Source: Tistrella mobilis KA081020-065 (GTDB lineage: Bacteria > Pseudomonadota > Alphaproteobacteria > Tistrellales > Tistrellaceae). Taken from it: a stretch of 64,000 bases of DNA. Below the pieces are notes generated by a model. That model was not told the origin of the DNA and ran no database searches. It saw only the letters and a list, made by a program, of their open reading frames with translations. Position 1 is the stretch's first letter. Every line of letters begins with the position of its first letter. Shown in pieces: positions 43,823 to 55,109 of this stretch. The DNA is taken from the NCBI RefSeq assembly GCF_000264455.2, contig NC_017956.1:62001-126000 (forward strand), given 5' to 3'. A program made the translations under genes and the position numbers.

Positions 43823-43948
43823 GCCGGACCGTAAGTTTCTGGCCGGCGCGGGCGGTCTCCGGGCTGGTGACGACGAGATCAAGAGGCGACGCCCGCCGGC
43901 CCGATGGACGGGCCGTTCGTTAAAGAACGGGCGCGCGGAGGACGAGTG

Positions 43949-45394
<1,446 letters not shown>

Positions 45395-45487
45395 CCCGGC
45401 CATCCGTTTCCCGCGGCCCGGGATTCTGCCGGGCCTGACGCATTGCGGCCGCGCAAGGCCGCCGGACGATCTCATTCGAGGACCAAC

Positions 45488-46246
<759 letters not shown>

Positions 46247-46250
46247 GACC

Positions 46251-47600
46251 ATGGCGGTTCTGGATGCCACGCCCGACAAGCTGGATCTGCTGATCGCGGC
46301 CCAGGGAGCCAAGACCGGGCCGGACTGGCTGGAGGCGCTGCGGGCGGCCGGTCGGGACGGGTTCCGTGCCCTGGGCCTGCCGACCCCGCGCCAGGAGGAC
46401 TGGCGCAATCTTCGCCTGAATGCGCTCTACGGCCAGAGCTTCGCCGCCGCCGATGCGGCGGCACCGCGGCTGACCTGGGCGCATCTGCAGCCGATCGTGC
46501 CCAAGGGGCTCGACTGCGACCGTATCGCCATGGTGAACGGGGTCTTCTCCGACGAACTCTCGGCGGTGGGGGAACTGGCCGACGGGGTGGTGGTCGCCGG
46601 GCTGTCCCGGGCACTCACCACCGCCCCTGATCGGGTGCATGCGGTGCTGGGGCAGGTGGCGCGCGGGGATCGTGACGGCTTTGCCGCCCTCAATCAGGCG
46701 GCGCTTGCCGATGGTGCGGCGGTTCTGGTGCCGCGCGCGGTGGAACTGGCCCGGCCGGTGCACTTGCTCCATCACGCCCTCGCCCCCCGCATGCCGGTGG
46801 TCGCGCAGCCGCGGATCGTGATCGATCTGGCCGAGAATGCCCGGGCGACGGTGATCGAGCACTGGCGCGGCCTTGCCGGCGAGACCGCCTTCGTCAATGC
46901 GACGGTTGAGATCCGCCTTGGTCGCGGGGCGAAGCTGACCCTGATCCGCCTGCAGACCAGCGGCGAGAAGGGCTTCCATATCGACCGGCTGGCGTCGTCG
47001 ATTGCGGGCGATGCCGAACTCGACATGATCCAGATCGACATGGGCGGCCGGCTGTCGCGCCACACGCTGGACGTGGCCCTGGAAGGCCGCGGCGCGGCGG
47101 CGACGCTGGACGGGCTCTTCGCCATCGGTGCCGGGCAGCAGACCGACACCCGGTCCAATGTCGAGCACCGCGCTCGCGACTGCCGCCTGTCCCAGACCTG
47201 GAAGGGTGTGGCGGGTGGCCGGGCGCGCGGCATCTTCAACGGCCGGGTCCATGTCCTTCCGGGGGCGATCGGCACCGATGCGGAGATGTCGAGCCGCAAC
47301 CTGCTTGCCTCGCGTGAGGCCGAGATCCTGCCCAAGCCCGAGCTCGAGATCCATGCCGACGAGGTGAAATGCGCCCATGGCGCGACCGTCGGTGCCATCT
47401 CGGAGCAGGAGCTTTTCTACCTGCGAAGCCGCGGACTGGATGCCGCCGAAGGCCGGCGGATCCTGACCCGGGCCTTCGCCGAGGAAATCGTCGACCGTCT
47501 GCCCTTCGAGACCTTCCGCGAGCAGGTCTCGGGCTGGGTCGACCGCCACATGGCCCAGACCGTGCTGAACGAGACGGTCGCGAAGGAGGCGACGGCGTGA
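46251..47600 (+). CDS. sufD: Fe-S assembly protein SufD
   Basis: This 449-aa paralog of SufB forms the heterodimeric scaffold. It carries the SufB/SufD C-terminal beta-helix domain (DIDMGGRLSRHTLDVAL, GRVHVLPGAIGTDAEMSSRNLL, KCAHGATVGAISEQELFYLRS) with the conserved KC(A/S)HG motif. The stop overlaps the sufS start by one base. Confidence 0.95.
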   Translation: MAVLDATPDKLDLLIAAQGAKTGPDWLEALRAAGRDGFRALGLPTPRQEDWRNLRLNALYGQSFAAADAAAPRLTWAHLQPIVPKGLDCDRIAMVNGVFSDELSAVGELADGVVVAGLSRALTTAPDRVHAVLGQVARGDRDGFAALNQAALADGAAVLVPRAVELARPVHLLHHALAPRMPVVAQPRIVIDLAENARATVIEHWRGLAGETAFVNATVEIRLGRGAKLTLIRLQTSGEKGFHIDRLASSIAGDAELDMIQIDMGGRLSRHTLDVALEGRGAAATLDGLFAIGAGQQTDTRSNVEHRARDCRLSQTWKGVAGGRARGIFNGRVHVLPGAIGTDAEMSSRNLLASREAEILPKPELEIHADEVKCAHGATVGAISEQELFYLRSRGLDAAEGRRILTRAFAEEIVDRLPFETFREQVSGWVDRHMAQTVLNETVAKEATA

Positions 47601-48844
47601 TGACCGATCAGAAGACCCTGCCGGTTTACGACGTGGAGCGGATCCGCGCCGATTTCCCGATCCTGGCCACCCAGGTGCGCGGCAAACCGCTGGTCTATTT
47701 CGACAATGCGGCCTCCTCGCAGAAGCCGCGCCAGGTGCTGGATGTCGAGCGGGCGGTCTATGAGACCTCTTACGCCAATGTCCATCGGGGCGTGCACTAC
47801 CTGTCGGAAAAGGCGACCTCGGCCTACGAGGCGGCGCGCGAAACCGTGCGGGCCTGGCTCAATGCCGCGTCCGAGCGGGAGATCGTCTTCACCCGCGGCA
47901 CCACCGAAGGGCTGAACCTCGTCGCCTATACCTGGGGCCGGGCCAATCTGAAACCGGGTGACGAGATCCTGATCACCCATCTGGAGCATCACTCCAACAT
48001 CGTGCCCTGGCAGATCGTGGCGGAGCAGACCGGCGCGCGGTTGATGGTGGTGCCGGTGACCGATACCGGCGAGGTCGACCAGGATGCCTTCGATCGGATG
48101 ATCGCCGGCGGCCGGGTAAAGATCATGGCCGTGGCCCATGTCTCCAACGCACTCGGTACCATCCTGCCGCTGCAGCGGATGATCGATGCGGCCCATGCCG
48201 CGGGGGCGATTGCGGTGATCGACGGCGCTCAGGCCCTGCCGCATATGCGGGTCGATGTCCGGGCGCTGGATGCCGATTTCTATGCGGTCTCGTCACACAA
48301 GGCCTATGGGCCGACCGGCTTCGGGGTGCTCTACGGCAAGCTGCCGCTGCTGGAAGCCATGCCGCCCTGGCAGGGCGGTGGCGACATGATCGAGACGGTG
48401 AGCTTCGAGAAGACCACCTATGCGCCGCCGCCGGCGAAGTTCGAGGCCGGCACGCCGCATATCGTGGGGGCGATCGCCTTTGCCGCCGCGCTCGACTATC
48501 TGGCCGCGGTCGGCGTCGAGGCCGTGGCAGCCCACGAGCACGACCTGACCGTCTATGCTCATGAACGGCTGCGCGAGATCAACCGGCTGAAGATCGTGGG
48601 CGAAGCGCGCGAAAAGGCGGGTGTGGTGTCCTTTGCCATCGACGGCATTCATCCGCATGATATCGGCACGATCCTGGATCAGCAGGGCATCGCGGTGCGC
48701 ACCGGTCATCACTGCACCCAGCCGCTGATGGCCCGTTTCGGCCTGCCGGCAACGGCGCGTGCGTCTTTCGGCATGTACAACACCCGCGCCGAGGTCGATG
48801 CGCTGGTCGACGGGTTGCGCAAGGTCGTGAAGTTCATGGGCTGA
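47600..48844 (+). CDS. sufS: Cysteine desulfurase SufS
   Basis: This 414-aa PLP enzyme removes sulfur from cysteine for cluster assembly. The PLP lysine is in YAVSSHKAYGPTG and the persulfide-forming cysteine in RTGHHCTQP, in the group II context with the MYNT ending. The ATG overlaps sufD by one base. It would pass sulfur to SufU, encoded directly downstream. Confidence 0.96.
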   Translation: MTDQKTLPVYDVERIRADFPILATQVRGKPLVYFDNAASSQKPRQVLDVERAVYETSYANVHRGVHYLSEKATSAYEAARETVRAWLNAASEREIVFTRGTTEGLNLVAYTWGRANLKPGDEILITHLEHHSNIVPWQIVAEQTGARLMVVPVTDTGEVDQDAFDRMIAGGRVKIMAVAHVSNALGTILPLQRMIDAAHAAGAIAVIDGAQALPHMRVDVRALDADFYAVSSHKAYGPTGFGVLYGKLPLLEAMPPWQGGGDMIETVSFEKTTYAPPPAKFEAGTPHIVGAIAFAAALDYLAAVGVEAVAAHEHDLTVYAHERLREINRLKIVGEAREKAGVVSFAIDGIHPHDIGTILDQQGIAVRTGHHCTQPLMARFGLPATARASFGMYNTRAEVDALVDGLRKVVKFMG

Positions 48845-48855
48845 GGAGACCCGCC

Positions 48856-49359
48856 ATGCCGGCCGATACCGCCCTCGACGACGACCTCCGGTCGCTCTAT
48901 CAGCAGATCATCCTGGAGCATAACCGCAACCCGCGGCATTTCGGCCGGCTGGACCCGGCCGATGCCAGCGCCCATGGGCATAACCCGCTCTGCGGCGACG
49001 AGGTGACGGTCGATCTGAGGTTCGAGGGGGATCGGGTGGCGGAGATCGCGTTCAAAGGTCGTGGCTGCGCCATCTCGACCGCCTCGGCATCGATGATGAC
49101 CGAGGTGGTACAGGGGCGCAGCCGGGCCGAGATCGCGGAGATGTTCACCCGGTTCCGCGATCTGGTGACCGGGGCCGATCCCCGGGCGCTGGACCATCCG
49201 GAGGTCGAGGCGACCCTGGGCGTTCTGGCGGCACTGGGAGGCGTGCGCGAATTTCCGAGCCGCGTGAAATGCGCCACCCTGCCCTGGCACACCCTGACCC
49301 GGGCATTGGAGCATGGCGGCGACGCAGGCGGGGCCGGCGGGCCGGTTTCGACCGAGTGA
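48856..49359 (+). CDS. sufU: SufU-type iron-sulfur scaffold / sulfur acceptor
   Basis: This 167-aa protein has the NifU N-domain cysteines in NPLCGDE, GRGCAIS and VKCATLPW. The GCAIS-type insertion between the first and second pairs is typical of SufU, which takes persulfide from SufS in a zinc-dependent manner. It has a short C-terminal Gly-rich tail and follows sufS after 11 bases. Confidence 0.95.
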   Translation: MPADTALDDDLRSLYQQIILEHNRNPRHFGRLDPADASAHGHNPLCGDEVTVDLRFEGDRVAEIAFKGRGCAISTASASMMTEVVQGRSRAEIAEMFTRFRDLVTGADPRALDHPEVEATLGVLAALGGVREFPSRVKCATLPWHTLTRALEHGGDAGGAGGPVSTE

Positions 49360-49434
49360 CGTGGCCCAAGGCAATCATCAGGCCCCCCGATGCAGGCGGC
49401 CGGAGACGACGGGTTTCGAACGGAAACAGGCGAT

Positions 49435-49776
49435 ATGAGCGACAACACGAACCCACTACCGCAGGACGATCCGGGCGATCTCGAAGCCGCGGTCATCGAT
49501 GTGCTGCGCAGCTGCTACGACCCCGAGATCCCGGTGAACATCTATGATCTGGGGTTGATCTACGAGGTGCGCATCGATGCGGGCGACCAGGCCTATATCC
49601 GCATGACCCTCACCTCGCCGATGTGTCCGGTGGCCGAAAGCCTGCCGGTCGAGATCGAGACCAAGATCCGGGACATTGCAGGCATCTCCGACGTGACCGT
49701 CGAGGTTGTCTGGGATCCGCCCTGGACCCCTGAGATGATGAGCGAGGACGCCCGGCTCGAACTCAACATGTTCTGA
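49435..49776 (+). CDS. sufT: SufT (DUF59) Fe-S assembly auxiliary protein
   Basis: This 113-aa MIP18/DUF59 protein has the signature DPEIPVNIYDLGLIYEV and the conserved TSPMCPVAESLPVE segment with its cysteine, ending VVWDPPWTPEMMSEDAR. SufT helps mature certain Fe-S proteins. It is last in the SUF operon, 75 bases after sufU, and a hairpin follows. Confidence 0.93.
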   Translation: MSDNTNPLPQDDPGDLEAAVIDVLRSCYDPEIPVNIYDLGLIYEVRIDAGDQAYIRMTLTSPMCPVAESLPVEIETKIRDIAGISDVTVEVVWDPPWTPEMMSEDARLELNMF

Positions 49777-49789
49777 GCCGGAATATGTT

Positions 49790-49810
49790 CCGGGCAGGCC
49801 ACCTGCCCGG
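49790..49810 (+). terminator. Hairpin after the SUF operon
   Basis: A 9-bp stem (49790-49798 with 49802-49810, CCGGGCAGG and complement) lies 14 bases past the sufT stop. A second small hairpin (49835-49841 with 49848-49854) follows. Neither has a strong T run. Confidence 0.5.
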
Positions 49811-49897
49811 GATTGAACCCGTCATCCTGCTGCGTCATGCTGCCTTGAGCATGACCGGGCACGGGCACGTGCCATAAGAACGCAGAGGACGGGATCC

Positions 49898-50584
49898 ATG
49901 CATCAGATGATCGGCCTCGCCATCGGCGCGGTGCTGTTCCTCATCACCCATCTGGTGCCGGGCATCCCGGCGGTCAGACGCTATATGATCGCCTCTCTGG
50001 GGGAGGGCGCCTATCGCGCCCTGTTCTCTCTGGTGGCGCTCTTCTCTCTCGGCATTCTGATCTGGGGCTATGGGCAGGCGCCCTATGTGCCGCTCTGGGA
50101 CGGCAGCGGGGCGCTGCGTCATCTTGCCTTCACCCTGATGCTGTTTGCGGTCGCCTTTGCCGTGCTGGGGCTTACCCAGCGCAACCCGACCATGGCCGGG
50201 GCCGATGCCGCCGGTGCGCCCGCGCCCAAGGCGGTCGGTGTGCTCAAGATCACCCGACACCCGCTGATGTGGGGGATCATGATCTGGGCGGTGGCCCATG
50301 TTCTGGCCAATGGCGACCTGGCCACCACCATCCTGGGCGTCACGATTTTCATCGTCGCATTCGCCGGCAGCCGGCTGATCGAGATCCGCAAGCGCCGCGA
50401 CATGCCGGTCTCGTGGATGCTGTTTGCCGCTGCCAGCTCGTATATCCCCTTTGCCGCCGTCTTCGCGGGCAAGGCCAAGGGTGCCTTTGCCGAGATCGCC
50501 TGGTGGCGCTGGCTGGTGGCGCTCGTGGTTTATGTGGCCCTTTTCGCAGGCCATCGCTGGATCGCGGGCGTGCCGCTGATGTGA
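49898..50584 (+). CDS. NnrU family membrane protein
   Basis: This 228-aa protein has about six membrane segments, an ITRHPLMWGIMIWAVAHVLANGD motif, and EIRKRRDMPVSW, which are the conserved parts of the NnrU family. NnrU was named in the denitrification region of Rhodobacter, yet homologs are widespread without denitrification genes and the biochemical role is open. Stands alone after the SUF operon. Confidence 0.88.
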   Translation: MHQMIGLAIGAVLFLITHLVPGIPAVRRYMIASLGEGAYRALFSLVALFSLGILIWGYGQAPYVPLWDGSGALRHLAFTLMLFAVAFAVLGLTQRNPTMAGADAAGAPAPKAVGVLKITRHPLMWGIMIWAVAHVLANGDLATTILGVTIFIVAFAGSRLIEIRKRRDMPVSWMLFAAASSYIPFAAVFAGKAKGAFAEIAWWRWLVALVVYVALFAGHRWIAGVPLM

Positions 50585-50627
50585 GGCAGGCCTGCCATTC
50601 GCCCGGGGATGCCGGCCGATAAAAAGA

Positions 50628-50639
50628 CTCGTATACGAG
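50628..50639. promoter_or_regulatory. Palindromic operator candidate for the MarR regulator
   Basis: A perfect 12-bp palindrome CTCGTATACGAG lies 25 bases before the MarR start. It fits self-regulation by the downstream MarR protein; binding is inferred. Confidence 0.45.
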
Positions 50640-50664
50640 ATATATGTATGCGAGAGTTCATCTC

Positions 50665-51168
50665 ATGAACCGCATCGAAGACTGCATCAGTTTCCTGACC
50701 GGCAAGGCCGCTCAGGCCGTGACACGCGCGGCCCGCGACCGGCTGGCCCGGCATGGGGTGACCCCGGTCCAGTACGCCGTGCTCCAGCTCCTGTGGGAAG
50801 AGGACGGGCAGAGCGGTGCCGCCATCGGCACCCGCCTGGTGCTGGACAGCGCCACCATCACCGGCGTGATCGACCGTCTGGTCAAGCTGGAGCTGATCGC
50901 GCGCCGGCCATCCGCCCGGGACCGGCGGGTCAACGCCCTGCACCTGACCGATCGGGGCCTGGCGCTGCGTGGCCCGCTCCAGGCCGAGATGGACGCGCTG
51001 AATGCCGATGTCGATGCGGCCCTGGGCGGCCCGGCAGCAGAGGAGCTGAAATCACTCCTTCGCCGGATCGCAGCCGCCCCCTCCCGTAAGGAGCTCGCGG
51101 AGATATGCAGTTCGAGACCAAGATCGCGCTGGTGGTGCGCGATGATCTTGCCGTGTGGCAAAAACTGA
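50665..51168 (+). CDS. MarR-family transcriptional regulator
   Basis: This 167-aa winged-helix regulator has the typical MarR layout: a dimerisation helix (NRIEDCISFLTGKAAQAV), GVTPVQYAVLQLLW, the DNA-recognition helix GAAIGTRLVLDSATITGVIDRLVK and the wing ARRPSARDRRVNALHLTDRG. Its C-terminal tail, SRPRSRWWCAMILPCGKN, overlaps the next gene by 64 bases and is not MarR-like, so read-through after an ancestral stop is possible. Confidence 0.88.
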   Translation: MNRIEDCISFLTGKAAQAVTRAARDRLARHGVTPVQYAVLQLLWEEDGQSGAAIGTRLVLDSATITGVIDRLVKLELIARRPSARDRRVNALHLTDRGLALRGPLQAEMDALNADVDAALGGPAAEELKSLLRRIAAAPSRKELAEICSSRPRSRWWCAMILPCGKN

Positions 51169-51515
51169 ATGTCACGGCGTTCCTGATGAGCGGTGTAACC
51201 GGGGCCGCGCCTGAGATCATGGGCGAGCCCTATCGCGATGCCGCGGGCAATGCCGCATTGCCGCTGTCGGTGCAGCCGGTCATCGTGCTGGCGGCCGATG
51301 GCCCGACGCTCGCCACCATCCGCCGCCGCTGTCTGGAGCGCGAGGTGGTGCCGGCGCTCTATGTCGAAGAGATGTTTGCGACCGGCCATGACGCCGCCAA
51401 CCGCGCGGTCTTTGCAGAACAGCGGCCAGAGACGGCGAAGCTGGTCGGCCTGGGCATGCGGGCCGATCGACGCGTGGTCGACCGGATCACCAAGGGCGCG
51501 CGCATGCATCCCTGA
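51105..51515 (+). CDS. DUF2000-family protein
   Basis: This 136-aa protein starts MQFETKIALVVRDDLAVWQKLNVTAF at 51105 and contains the family-typical PVIVLAADGPTL segment and an EEMFATGHDAANRA stretch. DUF2000 proteins resemble peptidyl-tRNA hydrolase 2 folds, with unknown activity. It overlaps and is probably regulated by the MarR gene before it. Confidence 0.8.
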   Translation: MQFETKIALVVRDDLAVWQKLNVTAFLMSGVTGAAPEIMGEPYRDAAGNAALPLSVQPVIVLAADGPTLATIRRRCLEREVVPALYVEEMFATGHDAANRAVFAEQRPETAKLVGLGMRADRRVVDRITKGARMHP

Positions 51516-51552
51516 CCGGTAGGAGGGGCGGGTCGCGTGACGTGATGGCGGC

Positions 51553-52188
51553 TCAGGCGAGGGCGGCATGCAGATCCGCCCGCACGCCGTCGATATGGGT
51601 GGTCAACACCCTGCAGGCGGCATCGATCTCCCCCCTTCGGCAGAGAGCGATCAGCGTGCCGTGTTCCCGCTCGGCCCGGCCGGGGGACGGGGTGGTGGAG
51701 AGCTGAAGCCGGGTATAGCGATCGCAGGTCTGCAGCAGTCCGGTCACGATGCGCAGGCTGCGCGGCAGACGGGCGTGTGTGTAGATCGCCAGATGCAGTT
51801 CGGCATTCAGGGCACCCCAGCGGGCCATGTCGCTGGCGGCGACGGCGCCGATGAACAGATGATGGATGGTCTCGATCCGGGCGAAATCGGCCGCTGTCAG
51901 GGCGGGAACGGCGCGGCGCAGCAGCCGCGGCTCCAGGATCACTCTCAGGTCGAAGACGTCGTCGATCTCCTCTCGCGAGATCGACGACACCACGGCGCCG
52001 ATGCCCGGCAGGATCCGCACCAGCCCTTCTGCATCCAGCTGCAGCAGGGCTGAGCGGATCAGGGCCGGATCGACCCCATGCCTTTCTGCCAGCGCGTTCT
52101 GGCGCAGTTCAGTGCCCGCCGGAAAGGCTCCGTCGATGATTGCCTGACGGAGTTCGTTCAAGATGTCGGCGGCGGACGGATGAAGCAT
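51553..52188 (-). CDS. GntR-family (FadR/FCD) transcriptional regulator
   Basis: This 211-aa regulator has an N-terminal winged helix (AFPAGTELRQNALAERHGVDPALIRSALLQLDAEG) and a C-terminal FCD ligand-binding domain (FDLRVILEPRLLRRA, later GTLIALCRRGEIDAA). It follows the BCCT transporter gene by 17 bases in the same direction, so it probably controls that transporter in response to its substrate. Confidence 0.9.
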   Translation of the reverse strand: MLHPSAADILNELRQAIIDGAFPAGTELRQNALAERHGVDPALIRSALLQLDAEGLVRILPGIGAVVSSISREEIDDVFDLRVILEPRLLRRAVPALTAADFARIETIHHLFIGAVAASDMARWGALNAELHLAIYTHARLPRSLRIVTGLLQTCDRYTRLQLSTTPSPGRAEREHGTLIALCRRGEIDAACRVLTTHIDGVRADLHAALA

Positions 52189-52205
52189 AGGGCCAAAGCG
52201 CCTGC

Positions 52206-54191
52206 CTATTCGGGGGTCTGTTCCGGCGCGCCGGCGAAGAGTGCGGCACCGGGCGACTGGACCAGGGACTGGTAGTGGTCGAACTGGACCAGCACGTCGG
52301 AAATCAACTGATCGCGGGTCAGGCCGTAGACGTCATAGCCGCGGCTGCCGTCGCTGAACCAGGTGCGGGCCTCGTGGCGCAGATCGGGGCGGGCGGCATC
52401 CATCGCGGTCAGGGCGGGCAGCGGGTGGCTGGCCGGCTGGATGCCATAGATGAAGTTTCGCACGCCTTCGGCAGGCAGCACCAGCGAGACACCGCCCGTC
52501 GTCTCGTCGCGTTCCACCTCGGCCGGATGGCCGCGGCCGTTGAATTCAGCCGCCACTGCCCTCAGCGCATCCGTGGCGGTACCGTCCAGGAAGCGACGCA
52601 CATCCTTTTCATCCGGCGTGTGCAGGATCTGACCAAGACGGCGCTTCCAGCCGGCTTCGACGGCCGGGACCCCTGTGGTCGTGACGGGGGCGCCGAGCGG
52701 CCGGTGGGCAAGATCTGCGCTCATGCCGCGGAACAGGCTCCAGCACAGCAGCAGCATCACCACGGCGAAGGGCAGGGCGCTGGCGATGGTGACGGTCTGA
52801 AGCGCCGACAGACCGCCGGCCAGCAGCAGAACCGCCGCAACCACGCCTTCAAGCACGCACCAGAACACCCGCTGCGGGATCGGGGTGTTGGTCGCACCGC
52901 CCGAGGCAATGGTGTCGACGACCATCGAGCCCGAATCCGACGAGGTGACGAAAAACACGGTAACGAGCATCACCGCCAGAACCGCCGTGATCGACGAGAG
53001 CGGCAGATATTCGAGGAACTGGAACAGGGCGACCGACACATCCTCGGCGACCGCGGCGGCCAGTGCGCCATTGGCGACCTCGGTGTCGATGAACATGGCC
53101 GTGTTGCCGAACACGGTCATCCACAGGAAGGTGAAACCCAGCGGGACAAAGAGCACCGCGATCACGAATTCCCGCACCGTCCGTCCGCGCGAAATCCGGG
53201 CGATGAACATGCCGACGAAGGGCGACCACGAGATCCACCAGGCCCAGTAGAACAGCGTCCAGGAATAGATCCACGAGCGCGGTTCATAGGCATAGAGGTT
53301 GAAGGTCTTGAGGACGAAATTGTCGAGATAGATGCCGATGTTCTGGACGAAGGCCCGGAACAGCATCGTGGTGGGCCCCACGGCCAGCACGAAGAGCATG
53401 AGCGCCACGGCGAGCACCAGATTGGTCTCGCTCAGGATCCGCACGCCCTTGTCGAGGCCGCTGATGACCGAGATGGTGGCCACGCCGGTGACGGCGGCGA
53501 TCAGTGTCACCTGCACGATCGGAGAGACTTCAAGCCCGATCAGATGATCGAGACCGGCATTGATCTGCAGAACGCCGAAGCCCAGAGAGGTGGCGAGACC
53601 GAAGACCGTGCCGCAGATCGCGAAGATGTCGACCGCATGGCCGATCGGCCCGTGGATCCGCTCTTTCAGAAGCGGATAGAGGCCCGAGCGGATCGTCAGC
53701 GGCAGGTTGTAGCGATAGCCGAAATAGGCGAGCGACAGGCCGACGATGGCATAGATCGCCCAGGCGTGGATGCCCCAGTGGAAGAAGGTGATGTTCATCG
53801 CCGAGCGCTGCGCCTCGATCGAGCGGGGCTCGACCACGGGCGGGCTCGCGAAATGGGTCATGGGCTCGCCGACCGCGAAGAACATGAGTCCGATGCCCAT
53901 GCCGGCGGCAAAGAGCATGGCCACCCACGATCCGTAGCGGAAATCCGGTTCGGAATCGTCCGGGCCGAGCTTCAGCCGGCCGAAGCGGCTGAAGCCGAGG
54001 AACAGGGCCATGCCCAGGAAGATCGCGACCACCAGGATGTAGAACCAGCCGAAGCGATGCAGGATCTCGCTTTGGACGACGGCGAACAAGGCTTCCATCT
54101 GCTCGGGTATCGCGGCCCCTGCGACCACGAAGGCGAGGATGATGGAAGCGGCGCCGAAGAAGACCGGCGGGTTGATCGTCATCCTTAGCAT
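52206..54191 (-). CDS. BCCT-family betaine/choline transporter
   Basis: This 661-aa transporter has about 12 membrane segments and the family region [29 protein letters not shown], plus the [18 protein letters not shown] signature. A roughly 150-residue cytoplasmic C-terminal tail resembles that of BetT proteins. Substrates of the family are choline, glycine betaine or carnitine; the exact one cannot be read. Start at 54191 (or 54182). Confidence 0.92.
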   Translation of the reverse strand: MLRMTINPPVFFGAASIILAFVVAGAAIPEQMEALFAVVQSEILHRFGWFYILVVAIFLGMALFLGFSRFGRLKLGPDDSEPDFRYGSWVAMLFAAGMGIGLMFFAVGEPMTHFASPPVVEPRSIEAQRSAMNITFFHWGIHAWAIYAIVGLSLAYFGYRYNLPLTIRSGLYPLLKERIHGPIGHAVDIFAICGTVFGLATSLGFGVLQINAGLDHLIGLEVSPIVQVTLIAAVTGVATISVISGLDKGVRILSETNLVLAVALMLFVLAVGPTTMLFRAFVQNIGIYLDNFVLKTFNLYAYEPRSWIYSWTLFYWAWWISWSPFVGMFIARISRGRTVREFVIAVLFVPLGFTFLWMTVFGNTAMFIDTEVANGALAAAVAEDVSVALFQFLEYLPLSSITAVLAVMLVTVFFVTSSDSGSMVVDTIASGGATNTPIPQRVFWCVLEGVVAAVLLLAGGLSALQTVTIASALPFAVVMLLLCWSLFRGMSADLAHRPLGAPVTTTGVPAVEAGWKRRLGQILHTPDEKDVRRFLDGTATDALRAVAAEFNGRGHPAEVERDETTGGVSLVLPAEGVRNFIYGIQPASHPLPALTAMDAARPDLRHEARTWFSDGSRGYDVYGLTRDQLISDVLVQFDHYQSLVQSPGAALFAGAPEQTPE

Positions 54192-54446
54192 GATCCGGAT
54201 CCTGCATTGGTGGCGCTCTGGTCCCCACGCTACAGGAAGCCGGCCGATGACGCGACGTCAGATCCAGGGCAATGTCATGGATCAAGTCGTCACGCAGTGC
54301 CATCAAATGACATAACCCGTGTTCATTCCGGGGCGGACCCTGCCGTAACGTTACGATCTATTGACCTGATGCATCTTTCATGACGTCATGTGGTCAAGCG
54401 AAGTCGGGTGACATTCGTTGCTCCCGAAAGATACGAGGTCATACAA
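54192..54446. promoter_or_regulatory. Divergent intergenic region with a 12-bp palindrome
   Basis: No gene is seen. A perfect palindrome CGTAACGTTACG lies at 54344-54355, and an ATGACGTCAT decamer follows near 54379. Both could serve regulators of the BCCT gene or of the small membrane protein gene to the right. Nothing else stands out. Confidence 0.4.
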
Positions 54447-54590
54447 ATGAGCCGGAACGTTCTGTATCTGATTATCGGTGCTCTGCTCGTTGTTGTCGCC
54501 GTCGGCGGCTACCAGTATTACGAGGAGAGTCAGAAGAGCGGCATCGAGGTCGAGGTCGGCAATGGCGGCCTGTCGGTCGAGACGAAGTGA
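54447..54590 (+). CDS. Small single-pass membrane protein, 47 aa
   Basis: The peptide begins MSRNVLYLIIGALLVVVAVGG (one membrane segment), then YQYYEESQKSGIEVEVGNGGLSVETK as a soluble tail. It fits a small membrane or stress protein. The ATG is the best start in the frame. Not recognised; the tail resembles nothing I know. Confidence 0.6.
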   Translation: MSRNVLYLIIGALLVVVAVGGYQYYEESQKSGIEVEVGNGGLSVETK

Positions 54591-54602
54591 GCCTCCGGCT
54601 GA

Positions 54603-55109
54603 TCAACCATTCAGGCGATCGATCTCGGCCAGCCGCCGGGCTGCGTTGTCGAGATCGTCGTCGGCAAACACCTCGATACCGGCGGTGGCAAGAGCCTCGG
54701 CCGTCAGGCCGTCGCCTTGGATCAGCCGGCCGCTGAAACTGCCGTCATGGATCCGCCCGACCCCGCAGGACGGGCTCCGCGCTTTGAGCAGCGCCAGGCG
54801 CACGCCATGGGCCAGGGCAGTTTCGACGGCGATGCGGGCACCGGCTGAAAATGCCGCGGTGACATCGGCGCCGGTTGCGTCGATCACCCGGCGGCGGCTG
54901 TCGAGCTCCGCCGGCGGTCGTGGTGTCGGCAGACCACCCGCCATCTCGGGGCAGAGCGGGATCAGCCGACCTTCGGCGTGAAGATCGTCGATCAGCGGAT
55001 GCGGTCGTGCGGCACCCCGGCCGTCGAAACGAACCGGCCTGCCCAGAAGGCAGGCCGAAATCAGAACCGGGCGGCGCCCTGCCGCCCGGTTTTCGTGGCG
55101 TGCGGACAT
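54603..55109 (-). CDS. DUF523 family protein
   Basis: This 168-aa protein has the family's cysteine motifs SACLLG near the N-terminus, CPEMAGGLPTPRPPAE and KARSPSCGVGRIHDGSFSG, a layout that suggests binding of a metal or cluster. Activity is unknown. The ATG overlaps the ecm stop by one base (TGATG), so it is in one transcript with the mutase. Confidence 0.88.
   Translation of the reverse strand: MSARHENRAAGRRPVLISACLLGRPVRFDGRGAARPHPLIDDLHAEGRLIPLCPEMAGGLPTPRPPAELDSRRRVIDATGADVTAAFSAGARIAVETALAHGVRLALLKARSPSCGVGRIHDGSFSGRLIQGDGLTAEALATAGIEVFADDDLDNAARRLAEIDRLNG

Noticed and set aside
52275-54188. Long plus-strand frame opposite the BCCT gene
   Set aside because: Composition is His/Asp/Arg-rich, with no domain, and the BCCT reading has full membrane topology.
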